Both the position numbers and the translations under genes were made by a program. Positions 35,991 through 43,742 of a stretch of 64,000 nt of DNA are shown here, one piece after another. The notes below the pieces were generated by a model that was not told the DNA's origin, did no database searches, and saw only the letters and a program-made list of their open reading frames with translations. This DNA is from Clostridiales bacterium. Lineage in GTDB: Bacteria; Bacillota; Clostridia; Saccharofermentanales; DTU023. The stretch's first letter is position 1. Each line of letters starts with the position of its first letter. Where the stretch lies: assembly GCA_004556925.1 (NCBI GenBank), contig SFFI01000001.1, forward strand, positions 122,781 to 186,780, given 5' to 3'.

Positions 35991-36629
35991 CTAAGAGTTA
36001 TTCTCTGTTAAATGCCGAGGCGGGTTAGAGCCCACAAGGGCGGTCATGATGGCTTGGGCAAAGCCATCATCCAGAATTCCGCACAGGGCTAAACGGGGTT
36101 TGCCCAAGCATTGGGCGAGTTCTTCCTTATTCAAAATGGCTAGTGTTTGCACTGGGTGGGCAGCCAGTGTTTGGCGTATTTTCTGCAGACTAGAGGGTCC
36201 CATATCCTTGGCCATAATGAGGAGCTTAACTGTACCCTGTTCCAGACTAGCTTTCACGGCCTCAAAGCCCAACACAGTCTGACCGGCCTTACGGGCCTGG
36301 CCTAAGAGTTTCTTCGCCTTGCTGGTCTTGGGATCCTCTGTCTGGCCCTGGTCCTTGCGCATAGCATGCAGGCCTTCTAAAACAGCCCTGCTTTCAGGCT
36401 CTAACTTGAGGGGGGACCTCCCCTTGCTTTGGGTGTTTAAGACCTTTTCTAGGCAAGCATAGTCATGGCACAGATAGATGCCCCTGCCTTCCGACTTGGA
36501 TTTGAGGTCCAGGCGCGCCTGGCCATCCTTTTGTATAACAAAGCGTATGAGGTCTTTTTGAGGATAACGCTGGCGACAAACCGCGCACATGCGTTCGACC
36601 GTTTTTTTCTTGTTCGTGCCTTGGGACAT
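35991..36629 (-). CDS. YlxR (RnpM)-L7Ae fusion RNA-binding protein
   Basis: 212 residues. Residues ~8-92 are a YlxR/DUF448 domain (ERMCAVCRQRYPQKDLIRFV, GRGIYLCHDYACLEKV). Residues ~100-195 are an L7Ae-type domain as in YlxQ (KAKKLLGQARKAGQTVLGFEAVKASL, KLLIMAKDMGPSS). In B. subtilis these are two adjacent genes between nusA and infB; here they form one reading frame in the same place. YlxR/RnpM is known to bind the RNase P RNA, and L7Ae proteins bind kink-turns, so an RNA-binding role is likely. I see no sign of a frameshift at the junction. Confidence 0.85.
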   Translation of the reverse strand: MSQGTNKKKTVERMCAVCRQRYPQKDLIRFVIQKDGQARLDLKSKSEGRGIYLCHDYACLEKVLNTQSKGRSPLKLEPESRAVLEGLHAMRKDQGQTEDPKTSKAKKLLGQARKAGQTVLGFEAVKASLEQGTVKLLIMAKDMGPSSLQKIRQTLAAHPVQTLAILNKEELAQCLGKPRLALCGILDDGFAQAIMTALVGSNPPRHLTENNS

Positions 36630-36653
36630 CCGCTATTTTATCCTCTTCGCAAG

Positions 36654-37943
36654 TTAATCTTCTTCTGGCTCTAACGCTTGCTCAGAATCCTCTGGATTCT
36701 GTAGATCCCAATCTTCTGGGGCTGAGCCATCTTGTTCTGGGGTCATGGGGTCTAAAGCGTCCTGGTCTGTAGCATCCGGGTATGGAGCTTCCTCATCAGA
36801 GAAGTCTGCATCCACGCCGTCCTGGTCTGAGTCGATTTCCATCTCATCTTCTGTCGGGATGGCTTCATGAAAACGAGCCAAGAGCCGCTCTTCAATCATC
36901 TCGTGGTACTGGCTCTCAGACTTAATGTCAATCTTCCAGCCGGTGAGCTTGGCAGCTAGGCGGGCATTTTGGCCCTCGCGGCCAATTGCCAGGGATAGCT
37001 GGTGGTCAGGTACCACCACAGAGGCTGCCATCTCCTCCTCATACACCACAACCTGGACGACACGGGCTGGGGACAAGGCATTAGACAGGTAGACCATGAG
37101 GTCGGGATCCCATTCAATAATGTCAATCTTTTCGCCATTGAGTTCATTAATCACGGCTTGCACCCGCATGCCGCGCTGACCAACGCAGGCACCAACAGCA
37201 TCTACATTGGGGTCGTTAGAAACCACCGCCATCTTTGTACGAGAGCCCCCCTCACGGGCGATAGCGACAATTTCTACAATACCTGAGGCAATCTCAGGGA
37301 CTTCTTGCTCAAAGAGCCGGCGGACCAGGTTGGGGTGAGAGCGCGAAACATAGACGACGGGGCGGGACCGGCGTTCATCCACCTTAAGGATATAAAAACG
37401 CATACGCTGGTTAAAATCGTAGTTATCCAAACGGGATTGTTCGCGTTTGGGTAGGACAGCATCGGCACGACCAATATCCACAACGACTTCACGGTGATCT
37501 CTTCTTTGAACCACGCCATAGCAAAGTTCACCAATACGCTCACTAAATTCACTCAGGATACGCTCGCTCTCGGCTTCGGTCAGGCGTTGGTTAATGACTG
37601 ACTTGGCAGCCTGGGCAGCCAGCCGGCCCAGCTGGTCCGTAGAAACGTTCATCGCGATGATATCGCCAACTTCAAAGTCTGGGCTATAAAGCTGGGCTTC
37701 TGCCAGAGCGATCTGAGATTCCGGATCGGTAACTTCTTCAACCACCTCTTTGTGGATTTCGACGTGCATATCGCCGGTCTCTCGGTCTACGAAGCCAAAG
37801 ATAGAATCGTTGGACTTGGCAGCGGGTACTTCCCGCTTATAGGCAGAGACTAGGGCCTCTTCAATTGCGGTAAAAATTAATTCCGCATCTACGCCCCGTT
37901 CTTTTTCAATTAATTTTAAGGCTTCAATAAGTTCCGCATTCAT
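36654..37943 (-). CDS. nusA: Transcription termination/antitermination protein NusA
   Basis: 429 residues, AGGAG before the ATG. The N-terminal RNAP-binding domain (EALKLIEKERGVDAELIFTA) is followed by S1 (GDIIAMNVS ... VQRRDHREVVVDIGRADAVL) and two KH domains (VGACVGQRGMRVQAV, LAIGREGQNARLAAKLTGWKIDIKS). A strongly acidic tail (about 370-429) replaces the C-terminal repeats of the E. coli protein. NusA controls pausing and termination. It lies 13 bp after rimP in an operon with a leader terminator. Confidence 0.96.
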   Translation of the reverse strand: MNAELIEALKLIEKERGVDAELIFTAIEEALVSAYKREVPAAKSNDSIFGFVDRETGDMHVEIHKEVVEEVTDPESQIALAEAQLYSPDFEVGDIIAMNVSTDQLGRLAAQAAKSVINQRLTEAESERILSEFSERIGELCYGVVQRRDHREVVVDIGRADAVLPKREQSRLDNYDFNQRMRFYILKVDERRSRPVVYVSRSHPNLVRRLFEQEVPEIASGIVEIVAIAREGGSRTKMAVVSNDPNVDAVGACVGQRGMRVQAVINELNGEKIDIIEWDPDLMVYLSNALSPARVVQVVVYEEEMAASVVVPDHQLSLAIGREGQNARLAAKLTGWKIDIKSESQYHEMIEERLLARFHEAIPTEDEMEIDSDQDGVDADFSDEEAPYPDATDQDALDPMTPEQDGSAPEDWDLQNPEDSEQALEPEED

Positions 37944-37956
37944 GCTTGCTTCTCCT

Positions 37957-38427
37957 TTAGATCCGTATCACTCTTTTGACTTGGGCCAGCTGGTCATAGC
38001 CAAGTTCAAACCTTTGCTGGTCAGGCAGTTCTACCACAATGCCCGTCTGGTCTGCTGATTGCAGCAGGCCGGTAAATTTTTTCAGCCCCTGGAGCTTTTG
38101 GTAGAGGCTGACTTCTATCTCCTCCCCTGTGTGGAGGCTAAATTCCAAAGGACTCGAAAGGGGCCGGTCAAGGCCTGGTGACTGGACTTCAAAGTAGTCA
38201 TGCCGGTCTTCGCCCCAGGCGTCCAAGAGGGGATCACATACCATGGAGACGGTTTCACAATCATCAATACTTACCCCTCCCCTCTTATCTATATAGAGGC
38301 GGAGGAAGCGTTTCTTGTTCTCACTCGTAAAGCGTAGGTCTACTAAGATACAGCCCTGCTCAGCGACCACACTTTGCAAGCGTGTAAAGAGGTCTTCTTC
38401 CTTGGCGTTGCGTTTTCCCTTGGCCAT
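37957..38427 (-). CDS. rimP: Ribosome maturation factor RimP
   Basis: 156 residues from the ATG at 38427 with GGAAGGAG five bases upstream; the TTG five codons earlier lies on the ribosome binding site itself. LFTRLQSVVAEQGCILVDLRF and RLYIDKRGGVSIDDCETVS identify the family. It assists 30S maturation. First gene of the translation operon. Confidence 0.92.
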   Translation of the reverse strand: MAKGKRNAKEEDLFTRLQSVVAEQGCILVDLRFTSENKKRFLRLYIDKRGGVSIDDCETVSMVCDPLLDAWGEDRHDYFEVQSPGLDRPLSSPLEFSLHTGEEIEVSLYQKLQGLKKFTGLLQSADQTGIVVELPDQQRFELGYDQLAQVKRVIRI

Positions 38428-38440
38428 CCTTTCTCCTTCC

Positions 38441-38467
38441 AAAAAATAAGAGCGGGAAAACCCGCTC
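38441..38467 (-). terminator. Leader terminator/attenuator in front of rimP
   Basis: GAGCGGG and CCCGCTC flank a four-base loop; the minus strand continues with TTATTTTTT and then directly with the rimP ribosome binding site. It can end mscL transcripts, but it also lies downstream of the promoter at 38497-38525, so transcripts of the nusA operon must pass it. Confidence 0.8.
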
Positions 38468-38496
38468 TCGAAGATTCTTCTAACGATAGCTTAACT

Positions 38497-38525
38497 ATTA
38501 TAGCAAGCTATACTAGCTATTTCAA
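38497..38525 (-). promoter_or_regulatory. Strong sigma-A-type promoter for the rimP-nusA-infB operon
   Basis: TTGAAA and TATAAT on the minus strand with a 17-base spacer. The expected start site is near 38490, about 23 bp before the leader terminator stem. It lies just after the mscL stop codon. Confidence 0.7.
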
Positions 38526-38535
38526 GGCTTTTCGC

Positions 38536-38943
38536 CTACTTTTTCAGGCTATCGCGGATTTCCTCCAGCAAGAGAACCTCATCAGACTTGGGAGCGGGTT
38601 CTTCGGCTGCCGCTTCTTCTTTCCTATGCATCTGATTAAGGCCCTTGACCATCAGGAAGATAAACAAAGAGATTATCAAGAAGTTGATAATCGTCTGGAT
38701 AAGCATGCCATAGTTAAGAGAAACTTCTGGCTTAACGATTTCCCCACCTTCTACCACCGCCTGCTGTAAAACGAGTTTTAAGTCTGTGAAGTCCACACCT
38801 GCCGTGAGAAAACCAATAATGGGCATGAGGATATCGTTGACCACCGAGTTGACGATGGCAGCAAAGGCACCACCGATTACGATACCAATGGCCATATCCA
38901 TGACACTGCCCTTGGAAATGAATTCTTTAAATTCTTTAAACAT
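38536..38943 (-). CDS. mscL: Large-conductance mechanosensitive channel MscL
   Basis: 135 residues, AAGGAG upstream. The N-terminal amphipathic helix and first membrane helix read FKEFISKGSVMDMAIGIVIG, with the conserved ILMPIIGFL. The second membrane helix is at about 75-97, and a charged C-terminal helix (LLLEEIRDSLKK) follows. The homopentameric channel releases solutes on osmotic downshock. Confidence 0.95.
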   Translation of the reverse strand: MFKEFKEFISKGSVMDMAIGIVIGGAFAAIVNSVVNDILMPIIGFLTAGVDFTDLKLVLQQAVVEGGEIVKPEVSLNYGMLIQTIINFLIISLFIFLMVKGLNQMHRKEEAAAEEPAPKSDEVLLLEEIRDSLKK

Positions 38944-38989
38944 CGTTTCTTACTCCTTAATTAATGCCGAAACATATTAAAAATAAAAA

Positions 38990-39412
38990 TTAATGGTGAA
39001 TATTGAGATAAGGTGTAAGATCGCTCGGCAAGGCTTCAGGATCATCACTGATCGTCAGGTAAACCTGAACCTCAAAGTTATGGGCCAGCTCATCCAAAGC
39101 TTTGACAAAGTCTGTCAGGCCCTCACTGCCTTCAACCTTAGCAATTTTATAAATACTATCTAGAAAGATATGGGAAATATCATAATCTTTGGCTATGACA
39201 CCGGCGATAAAAGCCAAGACTTGGCCATAACCTTGGATGGGGAATTCTTCTACGTCCACCAGGCGGACCGTATAAGGAACATGGCCATCAAAGCGTCTGC
39301 CCACTTCCAAGCAAACGATATTGTTATCTTCGTTTTGAGAGAGTTCATTGATCATTTTCATGATAGCGGCAGTCTTCCCACCGCCTTTACGTCCTACGAT
39401 TGCTTCAACCAT
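38990..39412 (-). CDS. Small P-loop protein of unknown function
   Basis: 140 residues from the ATG at 39412; a GTG three codons upstream is the alternative, but GGGG spacing favours the ATG. The N-terminus has a Walker A motif (GRKGGGKT), and HIFLDSIY could be the Walker B strand. I recall similar short ATPases in Clostridia, sometimes annotated as PilT-like, without known function. No membrane segment. It lies between mscL and a PHP phosphoesterase gene. Confidence 0.6.
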   Translation of the reverse strand: MVEAIVGRKGGGKTAAIMKMINELSQNEDNNIVCLEVGRRFDGHVPYTVRLVDVEEFPIQGYGQVLAFIAGVIAKDYDISHIFLDSIYKIAKVEGSEGLTDFVKALDELAHNFEVQVYLTISDDPEALPSDLTPYLNIHH

Positions 39413-39457
39413 ATAGTGCACCCCTTTTCTCGCCCATTGGGGGCGGGTATTTGTTAA

Positions 39458-39466
39458 ATTATATCA
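39458..39466 (-). promoter_or_regulatory. Candidate extended -10 promoter for the P-loop gene
   Basis: TGATATAAT on the minus strand, 45 bp upstream of the ATG at 39412. The -35 region is poor. Confidence 0.35.
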
Positions 39467-39538
39467 GAAAAGCCCCAGCCCCTAAAAGTGAATCTAGCAC
39501 TATGATTGGAGCTTGGCTTGCAGTCGGCTAATACGTCC

Positions 39539-40396
39539 TTAGGCATTGATTTCATAGAGGTCCAATTTTTGCTTTTCGAAATGGCAGAGCTGGGTAATAC
39601 CTAGTGAGGCCAGATAGCTGAGAGTTTCTGGAATCAAACGTAAGTGTTTTTGCACACTATGAGAGTCTGTCGTTAAAGTAAAGAGTTCACCGCCTAGGTC
39701 CCGATAGCGGAGCAGGATATCTCGGTCGGGCATGGCCTCTTCCAGGCTGTAGCCCTTATTAATCAAAGCCGCTACCGTTCCAGTATTAATTTCTAAGGCG
39801 ATTCCCTCCTCGATGAGCTTCTTGAAAATCGCTTCAAACTCCCCTTCCAGTCCCTTAAAGTGCATTTTGGATTTGGCCTGGGGCGCATAGCGACTAATGA
39901 AGTCGTAGTGAGCCAAAACAGAGCTTTGTGGCAAGTTAGTAACCGCCTCCAGGATTGTGGCCAAATAGTTGCGGTACAAGGGTAGAAGACCATCCTCATA
40001 AAGGCCCTTGTCATCATAGGGATCGGCACCATAAATTTGGTGGATGGAGCAAAGAAAGTAGTCAAAATCCTTTTGCATAAGCTCTCGGATTTGCTCTACG
40101 TATTGCTTTTGGTAGCCCAGCTCAATACCAATCGCAAAGGCTGGCTGCTTTTTACCTTTTGTGCGCCCTGCCTGGGCTTCGGCTAGGCTACGGCGATAGG
40201 GTCCGAAGGTCTGCAAATACTGGTCCGTATCAAAGGTCCACTCCCTACCCTCGCTCGTAAAACTACCCAAATCATAGTGGTCAGAAATACCAAAACCCAA
40301 GACCCCTGCGCGGGCCATGCCTGAGGATAACTCTTCCCAGCTTTGGGCAGCATCGGGTGACCAACCTGCCAAGTGATTGTGTAAGTCTATATACAT
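39539..40396 (-). CDS. PHP-domain phosphoesterase, HisJ-like
   Basis: 285 residues, AGGAG before the ATG. The metal ligands of the PHP fold are visible: LHNHLAGWSPD at the N-terminus, ISDHYDLG, IGIELGYQ, CSIHQIYG and TDSHSV near the C-terminus. The closest recognised family is histidinol-phosphatase HisJ, but no other histidine genes are nearby, so the true substrate is uncertain. It is apparently a single gene. Confidence 0.75.
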   Translation of the reverse strand: MYIDLHNHLAGWSPDAAQSWEELSSGMARAGVLGFGISDHYDLGSFTSEGREWTFDTDQYLQTFGPYRRSLAEAQAGRTKGKKQPAFAIGIELGYQKQYVEQIRELMQKDFDYFLCSIHQIYGADPYDDKGLYEDGLLPLYRNYLATILEAVTNLPQSSVLAHYDFISRYAPQAKSKMHFKGLEGEFEAIFKKLIEEGIALEINTGTVAALINKGYSLEEAMPDRDILLRYRDLGGELFTLTTDSHSVQKHLRLIPETLSYLASLGITQLCHFEKQKLDLYEINA

Positions 40397-40542
40397 AAGT
40401 GTCTACTCCTCTCACTTTTGACAGTGTCCATTGTAAAGGAATAGACGTTTTATTTCTGTGGCTTATCCTACAGTTTCGTTTTTCTGGAGATTCCTATTCT
40501 GCAGTTCCAAGTTTTACGGCCCATCAGAAATATTCCTACCGA

Positions 40543-41628
40543 CTAGCGAACCTCAAAACTTGCACTGTAGGCATTGAAAGGGCCAGATAAGTCATCTGCC
40601 AGATTGTAGACTAGAACCAGCTGGTAGAGGCCAGGCTGGTTAATATAAAGGGACAAGTCTATATCCAGAGTCCGAGTCTCCCCTGCCTTGAGGGTGTACA
40701 ACACTTCATCATAAATCAGGTCCTGTATCAATGGAGCTACCACGTCCCAATTGTTCGTTTGGTCATTGTAGCGGGTAACCAGGATATCGTTAGCATACTG
40801 GATCGCCTGAACGGAGTTGACCAAGTTTAACTGAATGACACCTAAATGACTCAGTTCATAGGAACTACCCGGTAATTGCAAAGAAGGCGCATGTTGGCCT
40901 TGAGCAACTTTGTCGCCAGGAGGCACTTGCTGAGAAGGAAGCGTTTGGCTCATCACGCTTGCCTGAGGCTGCTTATCTGTATTTCCCTCCGGGGTGACTT
41001 CATCTCCTGTAGCCCTCTCTGGCTCCAAGGCTATAGGTTTTTTTTGGCCAGATGGCGATTGGTTTGCAGCAAGTCCTGGACCTTGCGTTTTTCCCTGTTG
41101 GTCCGAATCTACTATATTCCTAGACGTAAGCGCCCCACTTTTATCTTGATTGTCTCCCGCCTTTTCTGCACCACCCTGCTTGTCAGCTTTGGCTTTTTTC
41201 TCAGAAACTTGTGGTGTTAGCGGAATATTTGCTTGGGGCTGCGGGCGAGGATTGAATGGCCCAGAAGGCTTTAGGAGCAGAAGGAGAGACAAGCCTAGCA
41301 CGAGCACCAGTCCCGCCGCAGTTGCCAGGGATAGCTGAAATAAAGAGGGAACTCTCCGTCTAGCTTTGCCTACATCTAAAGTTTGTGTATGTGCATAAAA
41401 GCTCTCATGTGCGGCATAGGCTGGAGAGGCTACTAAGTCCCTGGAGCACCTAATTTCACTTAACAAACGCATTTTGTCTTCCTCCTGAATCTGGCGCTCT
41501 TCTATGGCCAGTTTATAGTGTTGAGCATAAGCATCTGATGCAATGGCTCTTTTCCCTTTCATGGTCTTGGTCTGGGGATCCAGTCTTCGATTGGTCACAT
41601 CATGTCTTGGCTTAGATTTAATATTCAT
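40543..41628 (-). CDS. Membrane protein, probable anti-sigma factor of the adjacent sigma gene
   Basis: 361 residues. About 95 cytoplasmic residues (charged) precede one membrane helix (about 98-122, LATAAGLVLVLGLSLLLLL). A Gln/Lys/Ser/Pro-rich extracytoplasmic linker (about 125-240) leads to a C-terminal ~120-residue domain (YELSHLGVIQLNLVNSVQAIQYANDI; LYINQPGLYQLVLVYNL). The start overlaps the end of the sigma factor gene by 11 bp. A bitopic protein co-translated with an ECF-type sigma factor is usually its anti-sigma factor; no zinc anti-sigma motif (HxxxCxxC) is seen, so the assignment rests on context. Confidence 0.6.
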   Translation of the reverse strand: MNIKSKPRHDVTNRRLDPQTKTMKGKRAIASDAYAQHYKLAIEERQIQEEDKMRLLSEIRCSRDLVASPAYAAHESFYAHTQTLDVGKARRRVPSLFQLSLATAAGLVLVLGLSLLLLLKPSGPFNPRPQPQANIPLTPQVSEKKAKADKQGGAEKAGDNQDKSGALTSRNIVDSDQQGKTQGPGLAANQSPSGQKKPIALEPERATGDEVTPEGNTDKQPQASVMSQTLPSQQVPPGDKVAQGQHAPSLQLPGSSYELSHLGVIQLNLVNSVQAIQYANDILVTRYNDQTNNWDVVAPLIQDLIYDEVLYTLKAGETRTLDIDLSLYINQPGLYQLVLVYNLADDLSGPFNAYSASFEVR

Positions 41629-42097
41629 ATCCTTTACTCTCCAGTTGTTCTTTCAGCAAGGCCCTCGCCTCTGCAAGTTGGCTACGTATCGTTGAATCTT
41701 TTCTTTGGAGCAAACGCGCTATCTCCCTGCTCTTATAGCCTTCGTAATAAAATAAGTGAACCGGCATCCGCAAGCGAAGAGGGAGAGACATGACTGCCCG
41801 ATAAAGAGTTTGGTCAGTCATCTCCAGATGGGTCACGGCATCATCTTCTCTTATCTCCGATTGGCCAAATTGCTTACTTCGCAACAAGTCAATACAAAGA
41901 TTGCTCGCAGTGACGATACACCAACCCTTCTCATGCTTGGCATTTTTGAAGATCGTGCCTGATTCCAGCAAGCGCAGGAAAGTATTGTGAACAATATCCT
42001 CACAATCTGCCGCCTGCAAACCGTGGCATAAGGCGATACCGTAAACCGTCTTGATTTGCCTCAAATAAATATCCGTAAGTTCTTGATCACTGATCAT
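41618..42097 (-). CDS. RNA polymerase sigma factor, sigma-70 family (ECF-like)
   Basis: 159 residues, AGGAG before the ATG. Region 2 contains DCEDIVHNTFLRLLESG and the -10 recognition stretch. Region 4 contains LPLRLRMPVHLFYYEGYKSREIARLL with a helix-turn-helix ending STIRSQLAEARALLKEQL. Region 3 is absent, as in ECF factors. It directs RNA polymerase to a stress or envelope regulon, and its partner is probably the overlapping membrane protein. Palindrome array B lies just upstream. Confidence 0.88.
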   Translation of the reverse strand: MISDQELTDIYLRQIKTVYGIALCHGLQAADCEDIVHNTFLRLLESGTIFKNAKHEKGWCIVTASNLCIDLLRSKQFGQSEIREDDAVTHLEMTDQTLYRAVMSLPLRLRMPVHLFYYEGYKSREIARLLQRKDSTIRSQLAEARALLKEQLESKGYEY

Positions 42098-42184
42098 AAT
42101 GACTCCTCTAGCTTAAGCCTTCTATTAAGAATACGAATGAAGCAGGAGAAAAGTCCGAAAAATTTTAAAATTCTGGGCAAGATT

Positions 42185-42440
42185 GTTGGCATTCTTGCTT
42201 TTTGAGCCCTTTGCCTACCATTATTTGATCTTTTCAAGCAAACGCCGGCTCAAAATAGGTTGGCAATTCCCTGTTTTGATCAACTTCCCAACTCTTTTTT
42301 CGCGCTACCTGCTTGGTATTACCCTGAAAAGAGTTGGCAAAGTCTTACTTTAGGCGATCTGCCAACCATTAATTGGCTTGCACAAGCAAATGTGAGCCTG
42401 AAAAAGGTTGGCAAAGTGCTGATTCGGCCAACTTGCCAAC
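42185..42440. repeat. Palindrome array B: four 34-bp palindromes at exact 74-bp steps
   Basis: Elements of exactly 34 bp begin at 42185, 42259, 42333 and 42407. Each starts GTTGGCA and ends in a complementary arm; arms are perfect in copies 3 and 4 (TGCCAAC, TTGCCAAC) and have one mismatch in copies 1 and 2. The ~18 inner bases differ between copies. The 40-bp linkers share an AAGC/GCTT core and end in CTGAAAA-like sequence before the next unit. No gene is supported between 42098 and 42688. Confidence 0.88.
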
Positions 42441-42596
42441 AATGCCGGCTAGCAAAGGCTGCCTAAGAAGGTCATTAAAGAAAGGCAATTACGAATTTAC
42501 AAACTATTGAGGACATGACTGAAAAATCCGGCTTAACCTGGCTTTCAGAAGATTTGGGCGTACAAAAGCTACAAGCTTGTAAGAAATTTGAGGAAG
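42441..42596. repeat. Tail modules X and Y, copy B (adjacent)
   Basis: Module X (42441-42522) begins CCGGCTAGCAAAGGCT after the last palindrome. Module Y (42528-42596) contains TAACCTGGCTTTCAGAA and CTTGTAAGAAATTTGAGG. Here they are next to each other, whereas at the 25-kb locus they are 360 bp apart. From 42597 to 42688 only AT-rich sequence is seen. Confidence 0.8.
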
Positions 42597-42688
42597 AAAG
42601 TAAGTGGGAAATTTGCTGGAAAAGTCGCAAGTATGCAGGAAATTTTACGGAAAAGTTGCAGTAATAATAAATTTATATTTATAACGAC

Positions 42689-42722
42689 AAAAGCCCTGAA
42701 ACCTTATCGTTTCAGGGCTTTT
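42689..42722 (-). terminator. Terminator after tRNA-Thr
   Basis: Perfect 14-bp stem (AAAAGCCCTGAAAC and complement) with a 6-nt loop and T-rich ends on either strand. It lies five bases past the CCA end of the tRNA. Confidence 0.85.
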
Positions 42723-42726
42723 GGCT

Positions 42727-42802
42727 TGGAGCCTGCTGACGGATTTGAACCCCCGACCTGCTGATTACAAATCAGCTGCTCTACCAACTGAGCTAAGCAG
42801 GC
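42727..42802 (-). tRNA. tRNA-Thr (anticodon TGT)
   Basis: 76 nt on the minus strand. The acceptor stem GCCTGCT pairs with AGCAGGC, discriminator T, and CCA is encoded. The anticodon stem-loop CTGAT TTGTAAT CAG gives anticodon TGT, which reads ACA and related Thr codons. D-loop (AGCTCAGTTGGTAGAGC) and T-arm (GGGGGTTCAAATCC) are canonical. Confidence 0.95.
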
Positions 42803-42879
42803 AAGTACTGAAACAGGGAGGGCACAGGGCTAACCATATTTCAGCCATATGGGCTGTTCTCACACAGCCGTAAGGGAAA

Positions 42880-43137
42880 TTACGCGTTGTTTAACTTCTT
42901 CGCCAGCTGGGATTTCTTGCGAGAAGCCTTGTGCTTATGAATTAAGCCCTTGGCTACAGCTTGGTCCAGCTTGCGCTGCGTTTCTTGTGCCAGCTCAGCA
43001 GCATTATCCGCAGAAGCTTCGATAGCCTGCTCTGCCTTCTTTAGGCTGGTCTTAAGTTCACTCTTTTTGCTCTTGGAATAAGCGGCTTTTTTCTTGTCGC
43101 TATTCATACGCTTGATGGCTGATTTAATATTAGGCAT
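42880..43137 (-). CDS. rpsT: 30S ribosomal protein S20
   Basis: 85 residues from the ATG at 43137 with AGGAGG seven bases upstream. MPNIKSAIKRMNSDKK and the Lys/Ala-rich helical body ending IHKHKASRKKSQLAKKL are typical. It binds 16S rRNA early in 30S assembly. tRNA-Thr lies 77 bp downstream on the same strand. Confidence 0.95.
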   Translation of the reverse strand: MPNIKSAIKRMNSDKKKAAYSKSKKSELKTSLKKAEQAIEASADNAAELAQETQRKLDQAVAKGLIHKHKASRKKSQLAKKLNNA

Positions 43138-43218
43138 TAGTCTCACCTCCTGCACCGATTTTTGGGTTTGCTGGGCAAACGCTCAAGTATGATAGCATTT
43201 GAAAGGCTGACGTGCAAG

Positions 43219-43479
43219 CTATCCGAAAAATTTACTCATAAAACCCTTGTGTTCGCGGTAATCCTCCGTCTTCATGGCCAGAAAACGGTAGCCTGCCTCT
43301 TCCACCACAGCTTTTAGCGCACTTTCATCTAGTTCCTGGGGAGCAATAATCACCGTTTCTCCCTTTTGGTGGGATGACTGGACTTGTTCAACTGGGAAAT
43401 GTGTCTCTATGGCTTGGTTAACATGCTTTTCACAGTTCTCGCACATCATACCGGCAATTTTAAGTGTAAGTTTTTTCAA
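43219..43479 (-). CDS. Heavy-metal-associated domain protein, CopZ-like
   Basis: 86 residues from a TTG at 43479 with AAAGGA nine bases upstream; an earlier TTG at 43512 is possible. KKLTLKIAGMMCENCEKHV carries the CxxC metal-binding motif of HMA domains, followed by the beta-alpha-beta pattern to VVEEAGYRF. Such proteins carry copper or another soft metal to a P-type ATPase. No ATPase is in the window. The C-terminal 15 residues extend beyond the domain. Confidence 0.78.
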   Translation of the reverse strand: MKKLTLKIAGMMCENCEKHVNQAIETHFPVEQVQSSHQKGETVIIAPQELDESALKAVVEEAGYRFLAMKTEDYREHKGFMSKFFG

Positions 43480-43597
43480 GTTAAGTGTTCCTTTCTGATA
43501 GGTCTTCTCCAATAGATCTCCAGATTAAATTCAGATGAATCTTCAGATTGAATCTTGTTTACTTATTCTAATTATATGCCTATTTAACCTAATCGCC

Positions 43598-43626
43598 ATG
43601 ACATTTGTGACGTGATAGCTTAAAAT
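43598..43626 (+). promoter_or_regulatory. Candidate promoter for rnj
   Basis: ATGACA and TAAAAT with a 17-base spacer, each one mismatch from consensus, about 117 bp upstream of the rnj ATG. Confidence 0.5.
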
Positions 43627-43742
43627 AAAGAGACGAGATATCTACTGGTATTATTATCGGACTTATTTTCATGGACTTAAGCTAGGCGTCATTCGTAATT
43701 CTAGCTTTATATAAAATATAATAATTATTTTAGAAGGAAGTT

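Noticed and set aside
42185..42440. Integron attC sites
   Set aside because: The GTTGGCA arms resemble the GTT/AAC cores, but they do not fit the GTTRRRY consensus, no cassette ORFs lie between units and no integrase is present.
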